64,000 nt of DNA from Myxosarcina sp. GI1 (GTDB taxonomy: Bacteria; Cyanobacteriota; Cyanobacteriia; Cyanobacteriales; Xenococcaceae): positions 62,001-126,000 of the forward strand of contig NZ_JRFE01000024.1 of the NCBI RefSeq assembly GCF_000756305.1, in the 5' to 3' direction. Of this stretch, positions 56,699 through 64,000 are shown one piece after another; the stretch's first letter is position 1, and the number at the start of each line of letters is the position of its first letter. The translations under genes and the position numbers were made by a program. Under the pieces are notes generated by a model that worked only from the letters and a program-made list of their open reading frames with translations, was not told where the DNA came from and did not search any database.

Positions 56699-56841
56699 TT
56701 ATCTATATAATTCATGCTTTAGAAAATGCTATATTTATATTTAATTAATAAAAGATAAAATGCTGTGATTTAGATCCTTGTGTATCAAATTTCGTTCGAT
56801 ATTACTTTTGTTTGCCAACTAAAAGTTAGATACAAAATTGC

Positions 56842-57264
56842 CTATACTGACTGTTGGTATTGAGCGATCGCAGCAAAAGGCAAACGACACCGATGACAAC
56901 AACCATACTCCCATAGAGCAGGCATTTTAAACTTGGCTCGGCAATTGGGACATTTAGAAATAAGCTTGAGATTGTGGCGATCGCATTTCATTCCCGTTCC
57001 TTTCGGTGGCAGCATTTCTCTTAGTGTCGAGCTATCCACATCAACAACCTCAGCTAAAGCCTGAAACTGCTCATCTGTAGGAAAAGGATTGAGGTGAAAT
57101 CTCTCCCAACGAGCCACAACTCCACCAATACCTGCCAAATCTCCTAATGCACTAGGAGAAAGATGATTGCTTCTTCTAAATCTCCCTAGAAAATGACTGA
57201 GGCTTTCTCCGTTACTTGGCTCGACAGGAAAAAGCCAAAGTTGAGCTTCTTTGGTATTATTCAT
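56842..57264 (-). CDS. tniQ: TniQ transposition protein
   Basis: 140 residues, a short TniQ as usual for type V-K elements. The N terminus has LWLFPVEPSNGESLSHFLGR, the TniQ signature, followed by a helix-turn-helix part (LSPSALGDLAGIGGVVARWE). The C-terminal zinc ribbon has CDRH, CPNCRAKF and CCHRCRLPF. TniQ links the target complex to the TnsC filament. It overlaps tnsC by 4 bp, consistent with coupled translation. Confidence 0.93.
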   Translation of the reverse strand: MNNTKEAQLWLFPVEPSNGESLSHFLGRFRRSNHLSPSALGDLAGIGGVVARWERFHLNPFPTDEQFQALAEVVDVDSSTLREMLPPKGTGMKCDRHNLKLISKCPNCRAKFKMPALWEYGCCHRCRLPFAAIAQYQQSV

Positions 57265-58109
57265 GAATACTCCCTGGCTATCTCTTTAAGAATTTTGGGA
57301 TCGACTTTTTTATGTCCTTGAGATAGAGATGCGATCGCAGCTTCTCGCAAAATCTCATCGAGTCTACCAATAAAACCTTCAGTAGCTATAAGCAAAATTT
57401 TCCATGTAGTTTTATTAGTTAAATTGGAAGCCACAGGAAGCTTAAGAATTTTTTCCTCCCAAATTTCCACTGTTTTCTTAAAATTTATTCCCTCTAACGT
57501 ACCAAAGCGACGATTAGCTCTAAAACGATTCTCAACCTGCTCGTCTCTTTTAACTGCTGTATCAAGCCGCTCTGTTCCCACTAAAACTACAGCTATTTCT
57601 AGCTTGTCATAAATGTCTCTTACTTCCGAAAACGTCTCAGGTTTTAAGCGATCCGCTTCATCAATAATTAGCATTTCCACCTGACACTTTTGCAAAACAT
57701 CCATTGCCCTACTTCTAAACTCTGAAATAGTTCCTTTAACTGCCCTGAACTTCAGGCATTCAATAATCTCTCTAAATAACTCTTTAGCACCACATTTTTG
57801 TGGAGGCATAATCATGATTACAGGTTCGATGGGGATTTGATTTTTAGTTTGTCTCTCTTGAGGTGGTTTGTTTAGCTTATTTCTCATGACATAAGCTTCA
57901 CAAGCAACTGTTTTTCCCGTTCTCGACTTTCCTACTATCCGACAAGATCGCCTTGATTTACGCTTCCCATCTAGCCAATCGTGTAATTCTTTAATATGTT
58001 CTAGAGCTACTGTACTTTTTCGATTTAAACGGGCAATTTCTTTTTGTACCCATTCTTCATCCAATTCAATTTTGCCTAATTTATCGGCAATTGCTTTAGC
58101 TTCAGTCAC
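57261..58109 (-). CDS. tnsC: TnsC AAA+ ATPase
   Basis: 282 residues. Walker A GKSRTGKTVACEAYV, Walker B VEMLIIDEADRL and sensor-1 VVLVGTERLD are all intact. This small TnsC type forms a filament on target DNA next to Cas12k and recruits TnsB. It starts 12 bp after tnsB and overlaps tniQ. Length matches V-K family members. Confidence 0.94.
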   Translation of the reverse strand: MTEAKAIADKLGKIELDEEWVQKEIARLNRKSTVALEHIKELHDWLDGKRKSRRSCRIVGKSRTGKTVACEAYVMRNKLNKPPQERQTKNQIPIEPVIMIMPPQKCGAKELFREIIECLKFRAVKGTISEFRSRAMDVLQKCQVEMLIIDEADRLKPETFSEVRDIYDKLEIAVVLVGTERLDTAVKRDEQVENRFRANRRFGTLEGINFKKTVEIWEEKILKLPVASNLTNKTTWKILLIATEGFIGRLDEILREAAIASLSQGHKKVDPKILKEIAREYS

Positions 58110-58121
58110 TGTTTATCATCC

Positions 58122-59813
58122 TTATTCGTCTTCTAGTTCGTCAAAATCCCACACTTCTACATCAGCAATTTCTGCTGAAATATCTCGTTCTATTTCTTGT
58201 GATTCGATGTCTTGAGCAACAACTTTTGGTGAAGTAATTAACTTATAGCTTTGCTCCTCTTTTTGCCTTTGCTTGCGACTTTTCTTCTTGTCTACTGCAC
58301 TATCTCTAAGAAGAATTTCTTGATGTATCGATTCGTTACTTATTTTCTTTTTTGCTTGACGTAGGCGTTTCACAGATGCCCTTGCTTCAGATAAAGAATG
58401 TATCTCTGTTTCCCAACCCAGGGCATGAGCGCGAGTTAAAAACACTTCTTTGCCTTGCTCTCGACGATAGACCAGAATCGTTGTAATATTTATAGGATTG
58501 TATCGAACATTAACAATATCTCCTTCGTAACCAGCTAAATATTCACCACGATAAATAATATTTTCAAACTGTAGATGTCCCCCCCTTTGAACGGTACGTC
58601 TTTTAGATTTCATTAAGCAGATATCTAATTCTCGCTCGGAAATAATCTTTGGATCTTTTATCAATCCTGCTTCCCAACGTTGATAGCGGGTTTGTTCGTC
58701 TTTGCCAGCGATCGTACTTTGATTGTATTTATCGACGATAAAGCGTACGATTAACATCTCCAAATCTCTCAAAGTTAATCGAGCATCTTTCTCCGCATCT
58801 TTGGGACGCTCTTGAACATTTGAGCCAGTATAACCAGGTAAAGTAGAAAATAAAGACTGATTCAAAGTTTTAAAGGGACGCTCGACAATGCCTCCTTCCG
58901 AAGGGCGATCGCGTAACTTACGAATAAAACCCAATTGGGTAGCAATTTCCTCTAAGTGATTAGAGCGGAAATCTTTTCCTCCGTCAGTAAACAAACATTC
59001 TGGTAATCCAAATACTCCCCAATCACAATACAATTGAAAATCTTGACTATAATTTTTTGGCAGAATACTATGGCGTAACGCCAAAGCTACCACTAGAGAG
59101 CTAGGAGCATCAAAACCCAAGTTTATTCCCATCACACAACGAGAATAACTATCAACTACAGTAGTAAGCCAAGGACGACCAATTAATTCACCATGTCGAT
59201 CTACTAACAAAACATCCACAAGAGTATGGTCGCATTGCCAGACTTGATTACTATGGTTAATCTGAATATCTTGTCCATCACGAGTTTTAACTGATAGAGT
59301 CGTACCTTGCCACCCAGGAGAACGAATAGTTCTTTCTTTTTTCTTTTGAATTGGTTTGAGTAATCTCAATACAGTTTTATAACTCGGTGGCTTATTGTCT
59401 TTAATTTCCGATGCTTTGGCTTGTACTCTTATAGCAACTTGCTTTGGACTCATTCTTTTACTACCTTTATTTCCTTGTATATAGGTTTGAAGAATAAAAT
59501 CTTGCCAAAATGAACTAATTCGACGATTTCCTTTGTCGACTCTGTTTGTAGAAACTAAAGCAGTCAAACCTTGCTCTTGATACTTCTTAAATAGTCGCTG
59601 TACCGAACGCACTGAAATATCGAGTTTTTTTGCGCCCGCTCTTAATCTCTCCCCGTAAGTAGCGCGATCGCAGGGTTCGAGCAAACTTTGAATGACCTCC
59701 AGTCTCTCTTTTGCTTTTCCTTCTAGCTGAGAAGTAATGACTATTTCTCGGTCGTCTTCCAAATCAGATATAGCTAATTTTGAATTTGTTTCGGAAGTGC
59801 TTTCACTATTCAT
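58122..59813 (-). CDS. tnsB: TnsB transposase (DDE integrase family)
   Basis: 563 residues. N-terminal helix-turn-helix domains (LDISVRSVQRLFKKYQEQGL) bind the end repeats. The catalytic core shows the first Asp in VWQCDHTLVDVLLVDRHGE, the second in FTDGGKDFRSNHLEEIA and the Glu in SEGGIVERPFKTLNQSLF. C-terminal beta barrel and a long charged tail that contacts TnsC. It cuts and joins transposon ends. There is no TnsA gene, so integration should give cointegrates, as known for V-K CASTs. A CvkR operator is 25 bp upstream. Confidence 0.95.
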   Translation of the reverse strand: MNSESTSETNSKLAISDLEDDREIVITSQLEGKAKERLEVIQSLLEPCDRATYGERLRAGAKKLDISVRSVQRLFKKYQEQGLTALVSTNRVDKGNRRISSFWQDFILQTYIQGNKGSKRMSPKQVAIRVQAKASEIKDNKPPSYKTVLRLLKPIQKKKERTIRSPGWQGTTLSVKTRDGQDIQINHSNQVWQCDHTLVDVLLVDRHGELIGRPWLTTVVDSYSRCVMGINLGFDAPSSLVVALALRHSILPKNYSQDFQLYCDWGVFGLPECLFTDGGKDFRSNHLEEIATQLGFIRKLRDRPSEGGIVERPFKTLNQSLFSTLPGYTGSNVQERPKDAEKDARLTLRDLEMLIVRFIVDKYNQSTIAGKDEQTRYQRWEAGLIKDPKIISERELDICLMKSKRRTVQRGGHLQFENIIYRGEYLAGYEGDIVNVRYNPINITTILVYRREQGKEVFLTRAHALGWETEIHSLSEARASVKRLRQAKKKISNESIHQEILLRDSAVDKKKSRKQRQKEEQSYKLITSPKVVAQDIESQEIERDISAEIADVEVWDFDELEDE

Positions 59814-59837
59814 TTTAGTAAATTAGTTTTTTTAAAA

Positions 59838-59852
59838 AACACATAATGTAAT
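59838..59852. promoter_or_regulatory. CvkR operator upstream of tnsB
   Basis: AACACATAATGTAAT is a perfect fit to AnnACATnATGTnnT. It lies 25-39 bp before the tnsB start, where bound CvkR would block the transposase operon. Same half-sites as at 34268-34282. Confidence 0.82.
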
Positions 59853-59870
59853 TCTATATTTAAATAAAAA

Positions 59871-60076
59871 AGTGACACAGATCTTGTCACTTTTCTTTAA
59901 AACTGAATTTTCAATAAACGACAGCTAATTAGTCATTTTGCAAACAAACGACATTTTGTTTGTCATTATATAAGTCAATCAAATATTATAATAAAAATGC
60001 TATGATGCCTAGCATATAAAGCTTTGAATTGCATGACAACAATTTGTCATTATGTCAAATAATTAGTCACCGTACA
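59871..60076 (-). repeat. tnsB-side transposon end with TnsB-binding repeats
   Basis: Reading inward from 60076 the end starts TGTACGGTGACTAATTAT. Inside are copies such as ATGACAAATTGTTGTCATG, AATGACAAACAAAATGTCG, AATGACTAATTAGCTGTCG and an AAGTGAC/GTCACTT palindrome at 59870-59892. The set matches the other end in motif type and is about 200 bp long. The five bases outside are TATTT. Confidence 0.85.
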
Positions 60077-60357
60077 TATTTATTCAAAAAGAAGAGGTTC
60101 CTATTAATAGTGGAATTAGTGGCATCATTCAGGGAATTCTACTTCTGTTGATAGGACGCTGGAATGTACTAGCGGCTGGCGGCTTTCAGCGCATTGTCAA
60201 AACTTCAGGTAACGATATTGATAACCTAATGAACGCAATGAGCCAATTACGCAAGCTATACACGCTGCAATATGGCTTGGCGATTTTCGCTTTGATTGTC
60301 ATTGGTATTGCTGCTGTAATTTCTATGTTGGCAATAATAGCTTCGCTCGGCAATTAA
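60077..60357 (+). pseudogene. Small membrane-protein gene truncated at the transposon end
   Basis: The frame is open from the transposon boundary to 60357 and reads IQKEEVPINSGISGIIQGI, then LLLLIGRWNVLAAGGFQRIV and a C-terminal helix (YGLAIFALIVIGIAAVISML). No ATG or GTG occurs before 60148, where only a TTG is available inside the first hydrophobic segment. So the 5' end was probably cut away by the transposon or a later deletion. The other flank at 28.4 kb carries no matching N-terminal part. A product from the TTG (69 residues) cannot be excluded. Confidence 0.6.
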
Positions 60358-60373
60358 ATTTTTTATTGAAAGA

Positions 60374-60616
60374 GGTTATACCAACACTACGGGGAGAGTA
60401 AAGCAAGAAAAGTTAATTGATGATTTTCTCTATTTCTACGACACGGAGTTTTTAGAAGTTATAGATTCAACCGTAGCTTATGAAGATAAAAGTAATTGGC
60501 TGTTTCAAATAGTTAGGAAGCCTCGTAAAATATTTCATCTGTTTGGCTATTTAGTAGTGGAAGAGATCTTCTCGCCGCGACAAGATAATTTAAGAGCGCT
60601 CTATGAGCCTAGATAG
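60374..60616 (+). pseudogene. C-terminal remnant of a TnsD/TniQ-family target selector
   Basis: An open frame with no start codon reads GRVKQEKLIDDFLYFYDTEF, LEVIDSTVAYEDKSNWLFQI and VRKPRKIFHLFGYLVVEEIF, stopping at 60616. The WLF...VRKPRK.FH.....L pattern resembles the C-terminal part of TnsD-type proteins that direct Tn7-like elements to fixed sites. It lies 300 bp outside the CAST end and overlaps the 3' end of the next gene. It suggests that another Tn7-like element, or an older target-selection gene, once occupied this locus. Confidence 0.5.
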
Positions 60617-62106
60617 CCAAACCAAGACGGATCGATGTAGTTAATTCGAGCGCATGGTTCTAAAGCCGCTAAGATGGTTTTGCCATAGCTGCGAAAGTTG
60701 ACGCGGTTATCTAATAAAGCTACTACTCCTTGGCTTTCTCTCAGAGGAACTATTGCTTGCTGTAGCCTTCTCAAGGCACTAGGTAAAAGATAGTAACGAA
60801 ACCAGTCTTGACGCTGTTTTTTATAGTAGGTAACGCGGCTGGCAACCAGTGGATTTTCTAAAGAAGGAAGGGGTAAAGTAACAACGATCAATAGCTGTGG
60901 TACGGGTAGCTTATCTTGATGGAGTTTCCAAAAAGACCAGCCACAGACTAAAATACCGCGATCGCTTAAATTTCTACTATCTTCAACTCGGACGCGAGAA
61001 CCAAATTCTGAGGCTAAAACCGAACCTACCTGAGCCTGTAACGGAACGTCTTCGACTAAAATCACTACGGGTCGAGCGATATTGTTACTCAAACCTACTA
61101 ATAATTTTACCTGTTGGAGTACTGCTGGCTGAAACTGAGGCGTATTGTGCATCGGTAAACGGTCTGGGATGTATAGTTGAATTGGTTCGTATTGACGGTC
61201 GGGAGAGAATTTCAAACAAAGTATATCTTCGATCCCTAATTCGTGACGGTAGATTGGTGCTGAAGCATCGAGATCGAGAAAGCTACCCGTAACCACTACT
61301 GGCTGACGCTGCCAAATCGGTTGTAGAGAAGTGGCTACCTCTACAGGGGCGAGATAAAGCTCGAAAACTCCTCGTTCTCTATCTCTAGATGACCAAATGA
61401 TACTAGGTCGCTCTTGCCATAGCTGCCAAAAATCGCTAAATTTTGGGGTAAGTAAAGTTTCTGAAGCTAATTTGGCGCACAAATTTTGGATGAGTTCTGG
61501 CTCTATTCCCGACAGCAAATAGCATTGATAGGGGTTTTGCGGACGGCTGAAGATTGCCTTAGTCAACTTGACTTTGGTGTCGCGGATCGTTTCGACGTAC
61601 TGTGGTGCAGATTCCATCAATCTATTCCAGTCAGATATGGAGAGATTTATGGTGAGTAGCTTTCTCGTCCACTGCTCTAAATCTTCGGCGCGATCGATAA
61701 TCGTAGGAATATTTGCAGGAAAGCGGTGTTGCACTTTGAGGCGATCGCTCAACCAGCTTTCAGGGGTAGTCAAGAGCAAACTATCGCCAGCTTCCCAGCG
61801 GTCGCCAATTCTAACTGGTTTACTAGTTTCCAGCCAGTCTTGTAACTGAGGAATTTCTTCTGTTAATAAATATTGTAAAACCGAACGCGGAGCTACCAGC
61901 AGCACCGATCGCTCTCCCCATAAAACTGGCATTAAATAGCTCCAGCAATATTTGCTCACGCTACTACCAGTTTGCATCAGAGCCGATCGCTCCAAACGCA
62001 AAGCTCTAGCAACTAGTCTCGCCATCGTTAAATGATGCGCCCAATTGCGATCGCCTCGCTCTTTAATAAAATCTCGCAGAACAGAATGAACTTCTACTTC
62101 AAACAC
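60601..62106 (-). CDS. DinG/XPD-like helicase paralogue, probably catalytically degenerate
   Basis: 501 residues with the layout of a short superfamily 2 helicase. The position of Walker A holds QTGSSVSKYCWSYLMPVLWG, where the GKT of an active P-loop is missing. A DEAH-like motif is replaced by IIDRAEDLEQW. The C-terminal half resembles helicase_C_2 (VVILVEDVPLQAQVGSVLAS, QLLIVVTLPLPSLENPLVAS, RLQQAIVPLRESQGVVALLD). It is therefore likely a structural or nucleic-acid-binding paralogue without ATPase activity. The start at 62106 is unremarkable; the htrA gene lies 33 bp upstream on the same strand. Confidence 0.7.
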   Translation of the reverse strand: MFEVEVHSVLRDFIKERGDRNWAHHLTMARLVARALRLERSALMQTGSSVSKYCWSYLMPVLWGERSVLLVAPRSVLQYLLTEEIPQLQDWLETSKPVRIGDRWEAGDSLLLTTPESWLSDRLKVQHRFPANIPTIIDRAEDLEQWTRKLLTINLSISDWNRLMESAPQYVETIRDTKVKLTKAIFSRPQNPYQCYLLSGIEPELIQNLCAKLASETLLTPKFSDFWQLWQERPSIIWSSRDRERGVFELYLAPVEVATSLQPIWQRQPVVVTGSFLDLDASAPIYRHELGIEDILCLKFSPDRQYEPIQLYIPDRLPMHNTPQFQPAVLQQVKLLVGLSNNIARPVVILVEDVPLQAQVGSVLASEFGSRVRVEDSRNLSDRGILVCGWSFWKLHQDKLPVPQLLIVVTLPLPSLENPLVASRVTYYKKQRQDWFRYYLLPSALRRLQQAIVPLRESQGVVALLDNRVNFRSYGKTILAALEPCARINYIDPSWFGYLGS

Positions 62107-62139
62107 ATTTAGTCAATTAACAGCAACAAACTGAGTTAA

Positions 62140-63342
62140 TTACTCAGAGGTAGTGTCGGGAAAAATGCCCGGTCTAACTTCAATAATCTTTACTTTACCT
62201 TTTCGAGTTACTTCTACGCTCAAAGCTTCGCCAATTTGACTGTTTTCTACTTGTTCTTGTACCTGATTAGAGTCTGTCACCAGGCGATCGCCTACTTTGT
62301 CAATAATATCTCCTGGCTGTAAACCAGCGCGTTCGGCAGGAGAATCAGCAATCACTCTAACTATCAATACCCCAGTATTTTTATTTACTTTAAAATTAAG
62401 CTTGCTTTGAGAATTAATCTCTTCTTTGGCTCTGTCATTAAGAGTTATCATGTGAATCCCCAAATAGGGATGATCGGCTTTACCTTTGGCAAACAATTGA
62501 GCGGCAATGCGCTGTGCGGTTTCGATAGGAATGGCAAAGCCCAAACCTTGAGCATCGGCGCGAATGGCGGTGTTAATGCCAATCACTTCACCATTAGCAT
62601 TTAGTAAAGGACCTCCAGAGTTACCAGGATTAATCGCCGCATCGGTTTGAATAAATCTCACTCGTTTGTCGGGGACTCCAACTTGAGAACTAGAACGACC
62701 AATGGCACTAACAATCCCTACCGTAACTGTATTATCCAAACCTAAAGGATTGCCAATAGCGATCGCCCACTCTCCTGGTGTTAGCCCTTGAGTATTTCCT
62801 AATGTTACTGTCGGTAGGGAAACAGCATCAATTTTTACTACTGCTACATCTGTAACTGAATCGGTACCCAATACTTCTCCCTGATAGACTTGACCGTCTT
62901 TTAAAGTCACTTGAACTCGCTCGGTGCCGTCAACTACATGAGCATTAGTAATCAGACGACCATCAGAACTAATAATAAAACCCGATCCAGTTCCTCGTTC
63001 TACTTTATCTGGCAGAGACGGATTGGGATTATCAAAATAACGCCTGAGAAATGGTTCGTTGGGTAAAATATCTGGCAGTGCCGAAGAAATCTGACGTGAA
63101 GCATCAATCCGAACTACCGCAGGACCCACTTTTTGAACCGCCGTAGCAATAAAGTTAACGTTTTCACTAAAGTCAAAATTACTTGGTGAAGTTGCTAAAG
63201 TCGAAACTGTCTGGGGATACACTGGAGACTGTTCGATTGCTATCTGCTCTTGCCTGAAATAACGGCTACCCCAAAATCCCGCGCCACCGCCTAATGCTAA
63301 TATGCCAAAATAAACACCCAGCTTGTTAGAGAAAAGTTTCAT
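62140..63342 (-). CDS. HtrA/Deg-type serine protease
   Basis: About 400 residues from ATG at 63342 (MKLFSNKLGVYFGILALGGG), which places the membrane helix at the N terminus; the frame is open to 63378. The trypsin-like domain has the catalytic His in LITNAHVVDG, Asp in DSVTDVAVVKI and Ser in NPGNSGGPLL. One PDZ domain follows (NTGVLIVRVIADSPAERAGL, PGDIIDKVGDRLV). This is the cyanobacterial HhoA/HhoB/HtrA group, which degrades or refolds damaged proteins in the periplasm or thylakoid lumen. Which of the three paralogues it is cannot be decided here. Confidence 0.92.
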   Translation of the reverse strand: MKLFSNKLGVYFGILALGGGAGFWGSRYFRQEQIAIEQSPVYPQTVSTLATSPSNFDFSENVNFIATAVQKVGPAVVRIDASRQISSALPDILPNEPFLRRYFDNPNPSLPDKVERGTGSGFIISSDGRLITNAHVVDGTERVQVTLKDGQVYQGEVLGTDSVTDVAVVKIDAVSLPTVTLGNTQGLTPGEWAIAIGNPLGLDNTVTVGIVSAIGRSSSQVGVPDKRVRFIQTDAAINPGNSGGPLLNANGEVIGINTAIRADAQGLGFAIPIETAQRIAAQLFAKGKADHPYLGIHMITLNDRAKEEINSQSKLNFKVNKNTGVLIVRVIADSPAERAGLQPGDIIDKVGDRLVTDSNQVQEQVENSQIGEALSVEVTRKGKVKIIEVRPGIFPDTTSE

Positions 63343-63378
63343 ATTTATTAGCCTACGCTTGGGTTCTCCATACTTCAA

Positions 63379-64000
63379 GTTATCACAGACGCAAGTTGAG
63401 AAGGTTTGCTTGGTACAACTTTAGCGTTCTACTAATGGTTGGGGCGATCTTTTTAATTATCAATAAATAAAGAAATTATCGATTCATAGATTGCAAACCA
63501 CAAAAACCAATAGTTAGCAGAACTAGTAAAAATTTTTACCCCCGTTTAATATTCTATTTTATTGTTGAAGCATGGCGACAAAAATACTGTTTTCGCCCGC
63601 GGCATTGGCGATCGCTTGTTGCGACTAAATCTTTATTTAGTTATCGCCTGGTGTTATTGCTAGTTTACCTTTCTGGCTCGTAGTCTGGTATTCGTTTTTC
63701 CACTTCTTGTAGTGTGGAAAAAGCATAACCACCTAATGCTAACAGGAAACCACAGCTAGAAAATCAAGCGATCGCCAGTGCCATACCAGCACCAATTTGA
63801 GTACCAAATAAACCGCTAAAGATTGAAGCCAAACTACCCCCTTTTTCTCATAGCTGGCTCGAAAAAGCGCTCGGCGAGAGATTCTGCGATCTCCGAAGCC
63901 ATTAGTTATTTGGATTTATTCTTGGTGCGGGATTGACCTTGTTAAATTTAAGCTTAATTTTTGTTAATAGCTTGCAATCAAAGCTTTAAAGAACTTATCA
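63379..64000. other. Intergenic region with decayed sequence
   Basis: 622 bp between the protease gene and the window edge. Apart from the MFS remnant described separately, it holds AT-rich sequence with the protease promoter near 63350-63480 and several HIP1-like motifs. No intact gene or RNA is supported. Confidence 0.5.
63665..63902 (-). pseudogene. C-terminal remnant of an MFS transporter
   Basis: Reading leftward from an ATG at 63902 the frame gives MASEIAESLAERFFEPAMRK and then stops; another frame continues LASIFSGLFGTQIGAGMALA, reaches a TGA, then FSSCGFLLALGGYAFSTLQE and VEKRIPDYEPER. The FEPAM, GxGAGMAL, LGGY and IPDYE elements resemble the C terminus of cyanobacterial major-facilitator permeases. 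One frameshift, one nonsense codon and the missing N-terminal part make it a pseudogene. Confidence 0.6.

Larger units (their letters stand above)
28415..60076. mobile_element. Type V-K CRISPR-associated Tn7-like transposon (CAST), about 31.7 kb
   Basis: The two ends are inverted: TGTACAGTGACACATTA reading inward from 28415 and TGTACGGTGACTAATTA reading inward from 60076. Each is followed by several TnsB-type repeats of the form GTGAC-N-ATT-N-GTC. Inside are tnsB, tnsC and tniQ at one end and cas12k, cvkR, tracrRNA, CRISPR array and homing crRNA at the other. Integration would be RNA-guided by Cas12k with no target cleavage by the effector. Cargo is a defence-like operon of about 22 kb. The flanking five bases (TGTTG and TATTT) do not match, so the target-site duplication is lost or one flank was rearranged. 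I avoid naming the ends left or right because conventions differ. Confidence 0.93.

Overview
The window is chromosomal DNA from a cyanobacterium. HIP1-type GCGATCGC palindromes are scattered through almost every gene, coding is AT-rich, and the gene set is cyanobacterial (GluR0-like channel, Obg, HtrA, FHA-WD40 protein, type V-K CRISPR transposon). I cannot name genus or species from the sequence.

Bases 1-28.4 kb are host backbone. They hold an exopolysaccharide patch (a response-regulator/Wzz fusion cut by the window edge and two GT4 glycosyltransferases), an FAD monooxygenase, a HigBA toxin-antitoxin pair and a sodium:solute symporter. A signalling cluster follows (histidine kinase, two near-identical stand-alone receivers, and a REC-PAS-GGDEF cyclase whose EAL half has decayed). 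Next is an unusual cluster of four consecutive acidic coiled-coil proteins bracketed by two FHA-domain proteins. Then come a DUF5648-repeat protein, a GluR0-type ligand-gated potassium channel, a Tat-exported PhoX-like protein, Obg GTPase, another GT4 enzyme and tRNA-Ala(GGC).

Bases 28,415-60,076 form a type V-K CRISPR-associated Tn7-like transposon (CAST) of about 31.7 kb. It carries tnsB-tnsC-tniQ at one end and, at the other, a cas12k with a divergent MerR-type cvkR regulator, a tracrRNA, a six-repeat CRISPR array and a delocalised homing crRNA. The homing spacer matches the D-arm/anticodon region of the adjacent tRNA-Ala next to a GTA PAM, and the element starts 61 bp beyond that PAM, as expected for this class. 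A group II intron sits between the array and the homing crRNA, in the same orientation as their transcript. Perfect copies of the CvkR operator lie in front of both cas12k and tnsB, so one repressor probably controls both guide machinery and transposase.

The cargo (34.8-56.7 kb) is one long co-directional defence-like operon. It encodes an XRE regulator, a DrmD-like SNF2 helicase, a DrmMI-like adenine methylase, two small membrane proteins, an ABC ATPase-permease fusion, a dynamin-like GTPase, a second GTPase, a membrane-anchored protein of unknown function, a RelE-UvrD fusion and an 1,795-residue DEAH helicase with DUF1998 and a nuclease-like tail. I read this as a DISARM-related system with a GTPase/ABC/membrane module embedded in it. 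It is the best candidate for an undescribed system here; the FHA/coiled-coil cluster is the second.

Beyond the transposon are a 5'-truncated small membrane gene and a TnsD-like C-terminal remnant, then a DinG-like helicase paralogue, an HtrA-type protease and a decayed MFS transporter fragment.
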